Below, one piece after another: positions 10,668 through 22,000 of a stretch of 64,000 nt of DNA. Under the pieces are notes generated by a model. The model did no database searches, was not told where the DNA came from, and saw only the letters and a program-made list of their open reading frames with translations. Position numbers and translations under genes: made by a program. Position 1 is the first letter of the stretch; each line of letters starts with the position of its first letter. This stretch comes from Drosophila pseudoobscura (lineage: Eukaryota > Arthropoda > Insecta > Diptera > Drosophilidae), in assembly GCF_009870125.1 (NCBI RefSeq), contig NC_046683.1:17183001-17247000 (forward strand), read 5' to 3'.

Positions 10668-11094
10668 GTAGGTCCTTTATTCGAGACAGGTGGGCTTCTC
10701 GAGAATGGGTCCTTTTTTCTCGACATCGCCATGCGAGAGAAAAGGAATGGGGGGAACTTATTTTCTTATGAATCGATTATATTACTTTGTAGGAAATGGG
10801 CTCTTTTATTGGGTCAGGTCTAGTTTTTTCGAATAGATGTTGTGAGGCGCCATAACGTAATCTCGACCGTTTATGGACCTAGAGATTTAAACCAACAATA
10901 TTTGATTAGCTTACCGATATATATCAAAGAAGATTGCAAGGTGTGTGACCTAGGGGAGGAAGTCATTAAAACAATACTTAAACTTTGAAAATTGTCACGC
11001 TTCACAACACTTACGATTACTGACATTCGGAAAATAACTTTTAATTTCGCAAGGAATTATTTACATTTGTTTGTAGAGTATCTAAAGTCTTTAA

Positions 11095-11837
11095 ATGGTA
11101 AGCTTTTGGCCAGAGGCAGACATCCAGGCCAGGCTTCAATTTCGTGAGCGTGTAAACTGGGTTTTACCTCAATTTGCTTTTAAATTTGATAACTTACAAC
11201 ATACTGATTTGTTTATGTTTTTTTTAACAAGGCATATCATTCAGAGATCGAGGAGTTCCACAAAACGGTGGGGAATATGGCCATCTTGCCGCTACGCACC
11301 CAAGTGCGAGGCCCAGCGCCCAATTATAATGGTGATAACGACATCATTGATGAGTCACTATATTACTTCAAATCGAACGTTTTCTTTCGCGAATACGAAG
11401 TGAAGGTTTGTGCATACCATACCGACATCAGACAGAAACATGTACATACATTCACTACCCCCCAAAAAATATTAATTCATATCTAATCGCAGTCGGAAGT
11501 GGACCGGGTTCTTATCTATGTAACGCTCTACATAACCGACTGCCTGAAGCGATTGGCGCGATGCAACAATAAGAGCCAGGGACAGCAGGAGCTCTACAGT
11601 CTGGCCATCTCAAAATTTGACCTGCCGGGCGATCCTGGATTTCCGCTAAACTCGGTCTTTGTCAAGACAAACGAACCGGAGCTGATGCGTCAGTACTTGC
11701 TGCAGCTGCGTCAGGAGACCGGCAATCGTTTGCTGGAAAAGGTCTTTGACACGTCCGACGATAAGCCCAGCAAATGGTGGCTATGCTTTGCAAAAAAGCG
11801 TTTTATGGATAAGAGTTTATCAACGCCAGGAATGTAA
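11095..11837 (+). CDS. Arpc3B: Arp2/3 complex subunit 3 (ARPC3/p21)
   Basis: The coding exons are 11095-11097, 11232-11405 and 11493-11837 (173 aa). The initiator ATG is immediately followed by a GT donor (ATG/GTAAGC), so the start codon alone is coding in the first exon. Exon 2 then gives [15 protein letters not shown], matching the MPAYHS... start of ARPC3. Diagnostic segments are [51 protein letters not shown] and the C-terminal KSLSTPG. Known: ARPC3 bridges Arp3 in the actin-nucleating Arp2/3 complex. Drosophila has two paralogues. I assign Arpc3B from the neighbourhood (CG8936/CG8945/CG8949 numbering), not from sequence, so the A/B choice is uncertain. Confidence 0.85.
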
Positions 11838-12252
11838 GACTTTCTTACGTCGATGAAATGCGTTGATCTTGACTGTTAGATTTGAGACTTGTTAAAATAC
11901 CAAATATTTCGATACTTTCCGATAAGTGTGAGCGGTTTCTAGTGATGGGAAACATGACGCCACCATGAGCGCCAAATTCAAAAAGGCCAGCCACTCACGA
12001 TTTGTAATCATTTATTAAAATTATTTTCTGTTGTAGATCATTTTGTTGTTTCTCTCTTTCTGAAAGCCAATTAAAGTTCCATACATACAAAAAATGCACA
12101 TCTTAAAACTATAAACAAACAAAAAAAAATGGAAAAATACATTGTATAGGAATAAGACTTAAGACTAAACGAATTTTACAACATTACAGCGCATTCACAT
12201 AATACAGAAATTACAGAATTATTTACAAAGAAATACTTGACAACGGATTTAC
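11838..12252. other. Convergent 3' spacer
   Basis: AT-rich DNA between the ends of Arpc3 and the first SLC36 gene. It probably contains the 3' UTR of the transporter. No other feature is seen. Confidence 0.55.
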
Positions 12253-13891
12253 CTACTTAAACTGTCTTATAATCTCGACGATGCTTTGATAGGTGCCAGT
12301 GACAATGCCCAGCAGAGCCACTGCCAAAATAAGTAAATTCTTTGCATATGACCAGTGCCCCAGGCCCTTGGGCACCTGGGCACGTACTACGAAATCAATG
12401 AGAACTGGTATAACAAAGGCCAGGCACGTCGAGCAGAGAGCTCCGATTAGCGATATGAAAAGATTCAGTTGGGGCACCACCAGAGCAACGCCAACTGACA
12501 AATTGAAAGGAAATAGAAAACATAAACCTTAGTAGGAATCAGTTGGACAGACATGGAGGCATCGAACTACTTACATGTCATCATTACCATAACGAAGCGC
12601 AGGGCCACTTGCATGCTGATGGGATACTTTTGGGCACAGCTGTTGGACCGCTTAAGCGGCGGCCAGAGTATCTTCATCATGACAAAGAACTGTATGGGAT
12701 AGCCAAGAAATACGCCCAAAGCGGCCACAACCTTCACCACCTGCGACAAGCTGCGCGAAGAAGATAAGAGAAGATTTAGTTACAGCTTCCACCTGCTTTG
12801 AGCAGAACTTACACATCCTCCACAACGAGATTGAGGGTAATGCTGCCGGCCACATCCTCGCCCCAGCGCACATAGCTGACGAAGCCCGTGAAGATAAACA
12901 GGGCCGTAGTGAAGAACATGGTCGAGTTAAGCACTCCAAAGCGGCTGCTAAAGTTCTCCGGCTTTCGCATCGAATTGCGCAGCGGTAGGATGAGGGCAAT
13001 GCCCTCATACGAGAAGAGGGCTGTGCCAAAGAATAGCGAAAGCTGGGACCCACTGGTGAACAGATGCCGATCGCCCAACGGTGGCATCGGTCCGTCCGAA
13101 AAGGCTATGGACAGCGTGGCAATCAGTCCAAACAGCAGTGCAACATTTGCAAAGGCCGACACCGGCGAGATGTACTTGAGATTGGTCATCAGCGAGGGGA
13201 TCATGGCGGGCAGCAGGGTGATCAGCATCACCATACTCATGCTGATGTCCACTCCATTCTGTTGCAGTACCTGTAACAAAGAGGGATTGTAGGGATTATT
13301 TTATGGTAAGCCACTTTAATCAATTAAAACTTTTCGAAAGAACGAACCGAGTTGCAACCACCCATGCAATTATCGCAGCCTGTTGAAGTGGGAAGTGGGA
13401 CTCACCTGATACAAATTCTCGGTGATGAAGACAAAGTAAATGGCGCAGAAGCCGAATTGCGTGACGCATAGGAACATCTCGACAATGAGCTTCATGATGC
13501 GCGACATGCGACGCAGGGGACGCGGCCCATACTCGAAGCATTTTTCCACCGTCTCTGGGTAATCGAAAAAGGTGGCGCCCGGCGTCCGCTCTACGGCTAG
13601 GACGGAGCCGCGAATCAGCATCCGTTCGCAGTGGACACACATCACGGCAATGATCGGCAGCAAGATGGTGGCACCCGCCAGTCCGCCATTCTTGAAACAA
13701 TCACCCATCGCAAAGAGACCAGCGCCCACGCTGCCCTTAAAGAGATGTGTGGCTGCCTCCAAATTGCTGGTGGCATGACGCCTTTTCACCGGGCTGCTGC
13801 CCTCCACATCCGTTGCCTGTTTCTCCATCTGATGGTCTCCATTTGCCGTTGCTGTTACCGTTACCGGTGTTATCTCCAGTGTTCTGCCCAT
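12253..13891 (-). CDS. SLC36/PAT-type amino-acid transporter, copy 1
   Basis: Four exons, 13406-13891, 12813-13270, 12575-12750 and 12253-12494 (phases 0, 2, 1), encode 453 aa, the usual length. After a ~45-residue hydrophilic N-terminus, the first helix has the family signature HLFKGSVGAGLFAMGDCFKN. About ten more hydrophobic helices follow, with typical PAT features (TNLKYISPVSAFANV, FFGTALFSYEGIALILPLRN, FLGYPIQFFV). Known of the family: proton-coupled or facilitative transport of small neutral amino acids across plasma or endolysosomal membranes, with links to TOR-dependent growth. The paralogue at 19010-31608 has introns at the same places and phases, so the two are tandem duplicates. 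D. melanogaster CG4991/CG16700 are the likely counterparts, from memory. Confidence 0.9.
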
Positions 13892-14955
13892 TTCGCCAGC
13901 TTCGATGGCCTTCTGTTCGCTGACGCTCTGCTGCTGCTTTTGCTCTTGCTGTGTGTGGTAATGAGACGGAGTCGGACGTCGTTTTAAATGAAATTGAAAG
14001 TTTTTTAGTTTCTATTGCGCCCTCTCCTTCCCATTCTACTTCTGCACCTGCATCGGCTGTTGTGTGAGATGAGAGCAAGCCTAACGGTTCTTCAAATATG
14101 TCTCACAAGTGGGAGAGGGACGGCAAGCTTTTAAGAGAGGATCTATTTCGTACTCCTTCTACATCTGCTGTTACTATGAGCGTAGGGAGAACAAAGCTAA
14201 TGAGAGTGGGGGACAATAAACAGATGAGCTGTTAATCTTCGCTCTCTCTCTCTGATGCATTACCCCATTACATTTTTCTTGCACTATCCACTAACCCCTT
14301 GTATGAAAAATGGGTGGCAATCATAAAACAAATATCTAATAGAAATACAAAAACATTTGAAAGTAAATCAAACAAATGCTTCCAACTGCGGTGACCAGGA
14401 AGGAAGGCTCATTAACTTTGAGCCACTCAAGGTTGTTTTGCCAAATCATTCCAAATAAATTAAAACTTTTGAGTAAATTCCGGTTATTTAACTCCCCCGA
14501 AACGCACGTTGATTTAATTGTTGTTATAATTCACAGTGACGCAATTTGCACATATTCACAGAGTCGGTAGTAAATCACTGACATAAACCAATCCATATCA
14601 CATAATCCATCAATATCGTGCCTATTTTCTTTTAATTAGAACCGAATGCTCTCTGATAAGCGATGCCTCTACATGGTAATATCTCCGATAAGCATCGATC
14701 GGAATCGAAGTCTCATACTCGTTTCAAATTCAATTTTCACCTTTCAATTGCTCGATCAATGAAGGGGAATAACGAGTACGTACGAGTACAATTAGACCAA
14801 TGTATGTTGTGGGTTTTCTCCCGGCGATCGTAGGACCGTGCGCGGCAAGAACTCAAACCAGACTCAATGCTCGAGTTGGCCAACAGAATCGGTTTGGGGC
14901 CGCCGGCGGCGTCAAGCAAACAAAAAGCGAAACATCAGCACTCGACATATGCCAT

Positions 14956-15012
14956 TGTGTGTGTGTGTGTCTGACATTGTTGTTTGAGCGAGTGTGTGTG
15001 TGTGTGTGTGTC
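14956..15012. repeat. (GT)n microsatellite cluster
   Basis: Interrupted GTGTGTGT tracts. Confidence 0.8.
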
Positions 15013-15567
15013 TAAGCACTGCAAAAATGCATATAACGGTTATCGTTTAAGGGGAAGGGCAAGCTAGGAAGGGAGCAACACACAATCACGAAAATTCTCT
15101 TCCCTTAAACTGATTATCGAAAAAAGCTGAACAATTTAGTGGCATTCTATTCCGAAGGAAAGAGAAGGGAAGGGATCGGATCGGAGAGCTTGCAAATAGC
15201 ATGGATGCAGTCAATCGATAAACGATCAGCAAGCGATGTGGATCAATGACGATTAGCTGCACAGTTAACAGAATAGCACTTTAATAAATTCACTGAAAAT
15301 AAGACTAATATACACTGATAAAAGCACCTGGTATTACTCGCATTTTATGATGCAAAGCACCACCCGTTGGTAATATAAAAATTAATATTACTTATCTAAA
15401 ATCTTAATCTTTAACTATAAAAAACTATGCAAAAAAATCATTATATTGCAAGGCAAACCACACCACCTAGTGGCCCGGTTAACCATCAAATATCATCAAG
15501 AGATTTTAAAAAATACTCAAATATTAATACAACAACCGAACCCTCGTGGAGAATGCTCATATTTGGT

Positions 15568-15616
15568 ATGCCATTCGTAGCGAATGTGTCGGTTCGTTTA
15601 TGGGAAATTTGTACAG
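15568..15616 (-). repeat. Dispersed TTCCCATAARCGAACGG motif, copy 1
   Basis: In minus orientation this copy matches copy 2 (16987-17025) over about 40 bp, including AATTTCCCATAA, CGAAC, GACACATTCG and TACGAATGGC. The two copies form an inverted pair 1.4 kb apart. Confidence 0.75.
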
Positions 15617-16986
15617 CAAATAAATAAATAGCAAATTTAAAAGTATATCCAAAAAATGACCTAAAATAATGGTATTACTTTTTTTATAGTCAATACTAAA
15701 AATGAGTATAGGGGTATATTTGATTTGTGGTGAAAGTGGATGTGTGTAACGCCCAGAAGGAAGCACTCTCCGCCTATCCGGCCGGATGAGCGCTTAGATC
15801 TAAGAGCTATAGAAACCAAATTTGACATCCACACTCCAGGGATATCTCACTATTATAGGTATATTTGAAAAACTTCGCCCGCCCTCTTCCGGCCCCACAA
15901 AAGACGAAAATCTGTGGCTTCCATCCTCGTTTTCATACAAGAATTTGGATAAACTCCAGATGTACTCGTATGTGCATATGTATTTCTTTGGAGTTTATAA
16001 AAAACTACTCCCACAACTTTTCATTTGATTGTAATTGTCCCCATGCAAAGCTCTCGACAAAGATCAATAGAAATGGAAAAATCCCCCGCAGCTTTAGCTT
16101 TAACTGATTCCAGCGCGAAATAAATTGCTCGCTCGCCTGCCACTCGGAAATATCAAAAGCCAATCAGCCAAGTGGTTAATTTTATTACAATTGGTACACC
16201 TACGTACTCGTATTATTTTCACTAAATTACTCCATATTTCAAATATGTCTCTCCAGACGGAATACTTTTATGGGTACATAAAATCTCGGAATTGCCTTTG
16301 TCAGCAATCATTCAAAGTTAAGTTTCAAATGTGTACGGGTGTATACTCGGGCATATTTGTCGCTGATTGCGTCACGGCATTGTGGCACTGAATTGGAACA
16401 GCAGCAGGCCGGTCGTTGTTCCAGCCCGCCAGCAGGAAGTGGTTCGATCAGGTTCAAGGATCCGGTGGCGTACCGGAATTCTGTATCCGAATCGGTATTT
16501 CCAATGCACGTGCCCATTGTCGGATTTTTTTTGCGAATCGAATTCTTGCTCGTTTCTCGCTTTGGATGATCGTCGGCCCAGCGCACGTTTCGTGATTGTT
16601 ACACCTGCTCCTCTCTCCCTATATAGTACTTGTATGGCCCTCTGCGACCAGCCCCCTCTTCAGGGCCCAGCAATGCCGTGGCAGTGGAACGCATGGAAAT
16701 TTACCGAATTGATTGGAGGAAACGTTTTATTTGGGTCCGGTGCAAGCGCCAGTTAAATGAATTGCATATTTGTATACTCAGAGTACTGTGCTTTTCGCTG
16801 CATCTCTTTGTATCGTTCTCACTTCTTCCAATCAATCGAGCCATCGATGCGATCGATGTTTACGGAATTCAGCAATTGGATTATATAAGGCGTATAACCA
16901 AATGCATAACAACGAACAGGGGCTTAGTCAAAGGGGTACTTGTCTATTACTGATCTAATACCCCTGGTCCACTCTAATTGCTTTAA

Positions 16987-17025
16987 TAATTTCCCATAAG
17001 CGAACGGACACATTCGTTACGAATG
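16987..17025 (+). repeat. Dispersed TTCCCATAARCGAACGG motif, copy 2
   Basis: The core TTTCCCATAAGCGAACGGA is followed by CACATTCG and a further match to copy 1. Confidence 0.75.
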
Positions 17026-17542
17026 GCAAACAACAAACAGCGAATGGGCTTCGCGCACGAATTATTTCGAAATAAAACCCAGAGTAATGGGTCTCAGATG
17101 AATATATAAAGGAAATATTTAAATAGTATAGGAAAAAATAGAACCAGTCGATCAGAAATATGATCTTTGAAAAGAGTTGTTGCAAGAAAGTTGTTTTTTG
17201 CCATCACACGTAACCGTGGCCTGTACCCAGGCAGGGCAACCACATTTGTTTCATGAAACTGTGGCATATTATTTCTCCATGTGCATACACACATGAGAGC
17301 TTTAATCGAAATTGTGAGTTGACCACACATTTGGGATGATCAATATCCCTCCAATCGACGCCCATGACTTCCGCATATGCATATCTAACGGCATCGACTG
17401 CACTTCCATTCATTGTTTCAAGAATCGTTTTGAAGGTTGAAGGTCGCCTCTGGGCAATGGCAAAACAGTTTTCGATTAGATTGATTCGGATTCGAATTTG
17501 GTTTGATTCGGATTAGATTAGTGTAATTCCTTGAAACACAAT

Positions 17543-17543
17543 A

Positions 17544-17577
<34 letters not shown>

Positions 17578-17724
17578 AGTAACTCGTGCAGATTGTTGTG
17601 AATTGTACGAGTACGCACACGTCTTTCTATAGACGGAAAGCGAAAGCTAGCTAGAACTATGGAACAACTATCGATCATATAATTGCAAATTTTTCACACG
17701 TTCTCTCTCTCTCTCTCTCTCTCT
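17543..17724. repeat. Inverted GA and CT tracts
   Basis: A ~37 bp (GA)n-rich tract (17543-17580) and a ~24 bp (CT)n tract (17701-17724) lie 120 bp apart, in opposite sense. They could form a stem and are potential GAGA-factor/CLAMP binding DNA. Confidence 0.7.
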
Positions 17725-18103
17725 TTATCTGGATAGCGCGAAATGGGGGTCAATGTTAATGCTAATGCGATTCTTCAACACCAAATGATAATCTCTGTCA
17801 AATTAAATTCCATTTCATTGAACCCGTTTCGCAGGTTGATTAGTATTCGTCGCCCGAGCTGCTGTTTTGAACCTGTTTGGGGAAATTAAATAAAAAATAC
17901 CTAACGCTTTCTGAGTCATATACCATACACTCGTAAATTGAACCTGTTGTTTGAGTATGAGATAGGCATATATTTGATGGAGGGCTAGAGATCTGAGACA
18001 CTTTTGTGCATCGTAGAAAACGTTTATCCTGGACATAGAGTAGAGGTCCCAACATTTGTTATGATGAGGCATTTTGAGAAGCGTTATACCCATGATCCAC
18101 TAA

Positions 18104-18148
18104 TCCACATTCGTTGCACAAATGTCCCATAAACGAACGGATACGCTC
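18104..18148 (+). repeat. Dispersed TTCCCATAARCGAACGG motif, copy 3
   Basis: CACATTCGTTGCACAAATGT followed by CCCATAAACGAACGGATACG. Confidence 0.75.
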
Positions 18149-18226
18149 TTAAATGTGGTTTGGGTAATAGATTTGGTGGAGGGGTAAAATTTAAGATAAC
18201 TAATTTGTGCGTAAGAGTAATTTATT

Positions 18227-18268
18227 GCACATTCGCTGTACAAATTTCCCATAAGCGAACGGATACAC
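18227..18268 (+). repeat. Dispersed TTCCCATAARCGAACGG motif, copy 4
   Basis: CACATTCGCTGTACAAATTT followed by CCCATAAGCGAACGGATACA. Direct orientation to copy 3, about 120 bp away. Confidence 0.75.
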
Positions 18269-19009
18269 ACGGCAGCCCTTCCATTTCTACTTCATAGCAT
18301 TTCAATTTAAACCAAAATCCAAATAAAAAAACGTGTATATATGTACATATATATTAATCATAAGAGCAAGGCCACACATCTGTCATTTTCTTGTCATTTG
18401 CGATGACGTCAAAACAAAACGTCGCATCGTTTATTTTTTTCACTTAATATCTAATAAAAAAAAAAAACTAAAATAAAATAAAATTATTAAAGAATCAATT
18501 ATAATAAGTAAAATGCGCAGCACGCTCACAAAATACACGAAAGAGGCACTAGGCTAAGGCACTCATATAGTCGTACATTGTATGTATGTACTCGCATATG
18601 AAGGTATGTTGGTACTTTTGACCAGTAGTAGTTTTTCGTTCCATTTCGGTCAGAATAAATTCGTATATGAATGTGTATTTAATTGTATTTTTTTTGTTTT
18701 GCTTTGATTACGGATAAGGTGGATATCTCTCCTAAGATACTGTGATGATTGTTTGCTGATGATTCGATGGGCATTTCTGTTAATATTGTGATGATCCTTT
18801 GATAGTCTCTCTGATTAATATTCTCGGATGATCCTCTAAAGAGTCTTCTGATGATCCTTTAAAGCGTCTCCTGTTGATCTTCTAAAGAGCACTCTTCGCT
18901 GATCCTGTAATGTTCTTTTGACGATCCATAAGATCCCTTTGATGGTTCATGAATGATGCTGTGATGGATACTTTGGTTCTCCCTTTGATGATGATCCCAA
19001 TCAGCTCCC

Positions 19010-22000
19010 TCAACCATTCATCTCGCCAAAGTGATTGACAATCTGCTTAAGACTCTCATAGGAGCCCGTGAAGAAGCCCAGCAGTGCCACCACCAGGATA
19101 ATGAGATTTTTGGTGCAGACAAACAGGCCAGGTCCCTTGTTTGGCTCGCTGCTGGCAATCAGCTCGATCACAGGTGGAAATACCAAGGCCAGGGCCGTGG
19201 AGCACAAAGCACCAATCAGGGAGATGAACAATCCCAATGCGGGCACCATCTCAGCGATGGCCACTAATCGACAGATAGAGAGATTAGTGCTGGGTAGCTG
19301 ATCGGCAGAAGGAGTACATAGCCTAAGTCTATCTGGGATACTTACGCGTAACGATCACCATGATGGTGCGGAAGGAGAGCTCGCCGACCAGCGAGCGGCC
19401 CGAGATGCCACACAACTGCTTGGCATTGGGCCACATGATCTGGATGGCCACAAAGAACTGCAGGGGATAGCCCAAGAGGACGCCCGTGGAGACCATCAGC
19501 TTGACGGCCTGTGCCAGACTGTGGGAGCAGGAAGGAAGGGTTCACGAATGAGTCAATGTCAATATGGATGAGTCTGGAATGCGGCTCTGCACTGCACTGC
19601 ACTGCAGTGCACTACACACTCACATGGTATCGCCAAGATTGAGTGTGAGACTGCCGCCGACCTCCTCGCCCCACTTCATATAGCCAACGGAGCCGGCAAA
19701 CATGAACATGACGGAGACCAGAAACATGCCCACATTGAGGACCCCCAGTCGGCTCTCGAATTGGCTTGGCTTTCGCATCGCATTCTTTAGTGGCATCACC
19801 AGTGCAATGCCCTCAAAGGCAAAGATGGCGGTGCCAAAGAAGAGAGCCAACTGGGAGCCGCTTGTCCAATAGGCGCGCTCCTTAACCTCCGGCAGTCCAT
19901 CCTTCAGAGCATAGTAGAGGGTGATGGCCAGGCCCAGGACCATGCAAACATTGGCTATCATCGAGACGGGCGTTAGCCACTTGAGGTTCGTGATCAGGGA
20001 GCTCAGTAGAACGGGCACAAATGCCAGCAGCATCACCAGATGGACATCCATGTCAATGTTGTACGCTTGCAGGATCTTCAGAAAGGACACTCTTGAGCTG
20101 GATGTTCATCCGCTTCCTGCCTGCTCATCCACGGCACTCACCTGCTTCACATTCGTGCTGATGAACACAAAGTAGATGCAGCAGAAGCCCAGCTGTGTCA
20201 CACAGATGAAGATGTCCACCAATCGGCCCATGGTCCGTGACCAACCCCTCAGCTTCATCGGTCCGTTCTCGAAGCACTGTTCCACCGTCTGGGCATAGTC
20301 CGCGCACACAGCATCACCGCGCAGATCGCGCATCTTCTTGGAGCAGGCGATGAGCACATGCTGGCAGTGGATCGACACTACGGCAATCACCACCGTCAGC
20401 AGTGGTGCCACAATCAAACCGCCATTCTTGAAGGCATCGCCCATGGCAAACAGCCCTGGTCCAATGTTACCCTTGAACAGGTGCACAATCGTCTCCAGGT
20501 AGCTTGAAAATACACGATACATACATCATCATCATCGTCGTGGGGCACCACTTCGACAGGCAGGTGGGACTTCATGCGGGGATTCGGTAGGAGTTTGGGT
20601 TAGATCTTCCTTTGATGGTTATTCGGTTATCAATGATATTTCGGGTAATTTTAAGTGGGTTAGTATTTCCATGAAGAGAGTTTAGTAGATGTACTACTGC
20701 CGATGCAATTGGTTATTCCATAGTGTATACGATGGACTCTGTAGATTGTTTGAATAGAATCCGCACTGTACCCCAAAAGCTACCTTCAAATTGATTGTTG
20801 GCTTATCCACGTTTGTACATTCATAAATCTTTGTATCCATTTAAATTTTATCTCGATATTGTAACGTATCACCTACGCACGTCTGTGTATATAAATCCTG
20901 CCAGGCTAGCTGTTGTTCAGCGAAGGGGAGCACACGCTTTGGGTTTCCGGCCTCTGCTCGTCGGCTATTGGAGTGATGTTCTTGCCCCTCCTCCTGCTGG
21001 TGGCCTATACGCATTATACCGCGAATGAAGTAGCGTGTCACGACGAAAATGCTTAACCGGGAGACACTGTTTATCCCTAGATAGAATTGTGGATTTGTGC
21101 TGGAAAGGTATCTCAACTCCGCCTCTGGTGTTGTCGAGGTCGTGTCGCCCGCCCTACCATGGCCATTCCAAACCGTTCGATTTAATGACGGAATGGCCCC
21201 TTTGTCCGGGACGTCCTACATGGGGAATTTGCCAGCGAAAGCAAAACGGTAGATTAACACATTATAAAGTTTATTCACTTACTGGCTAAAACACTAGTAT
21301 TACCCGCAAATACCATAATATAATTCCCCATATTAAAAGAGTAGCTAAATGAAAATATATGTGTAAAATTCCTACAAATACTTGGCTATGTGTAATACAA
21401 ACGATATACTAAATAAGTCCGAAATGGACAAACTAACTTGCTTGCTGACTCCGTAAGGTTCAGAAGCCAATTCGAGTGGGCACTTCTCCCTCCCGCTCAC
21501 CGACCGGCCCTAATTCCCTTGCTTCAAGTTGTACTTTATTAATAACAAAATTTAAGTCCACTCATACCTTTTCTCCAGTTTATGGCTCCATCGGCGAAAG
21601 CGCTTTCCTCGATGAATACCTAAAGCTGCTGTGGAGGAAGAACACTTAAAATGGCACAAGGTAGGGGGAAATCATATTTGCAGATCGGCGAGAGTCACGA
21701 GAAGCCACTACCGGAATCAAATCTAATTCTCTCCTAAATAACTCCGCACCGAGATCAAAATTAATTATACATTTACGAACACGAATACAATCACTCTGTC
21801 AATCCGTTGCTTCCTCTTTTTTTCCCTATTCTATTTCTCCCGACTGTTATCTATGTTTCCTTTCCACCTCCTGGGCGAAAGGGAACCGCACAAATTCTTT
21901 TCCCCTGCTTCTGCAGGTGAAGGGTACGCGAAAGCAAAGAAAAGGCCAAACGGCCAATCTCCGACGGTGCTAGATTAACACTTTCTCTCCGCCGATCTGC

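Larger units (their letters stand above)
13892..19009. other. 5 kb spacer with simple repeats and dispersed motif copies
   Basis: No supportable gene. It contains GT-rich microsatellites (14956-15012), a GA tract (~17543-17580) and CT tract (~17701-17724), and four copies of the TTCCCATAARCGAACGG dispersed motif (15591-15616, 16990-17016, 18104-18148, 18227-18268). Short reading frames here are A/T-rich and show no coding signal. Part is probably 5' UTR or enhancer DNA of transporter copy 1 and 3' UTR of copy 2. Confidence 0.5.

Noticed and set aside
18104-18268. Two motif copies considered as a CRISPR-like array
   Set aside because: Eukaryotic context, irregular spacing, only two close copies; treated as a dispersed repeat.
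20518-20575. Minus-strand start MKSHLPVEVVPH next to SLC36 copy 2 exon 2 as its N-terminus
   Set aside because: Would need a 22 nt intron and gives the wrong phase; the exon at 31478-31608 fits in phase and sequence.
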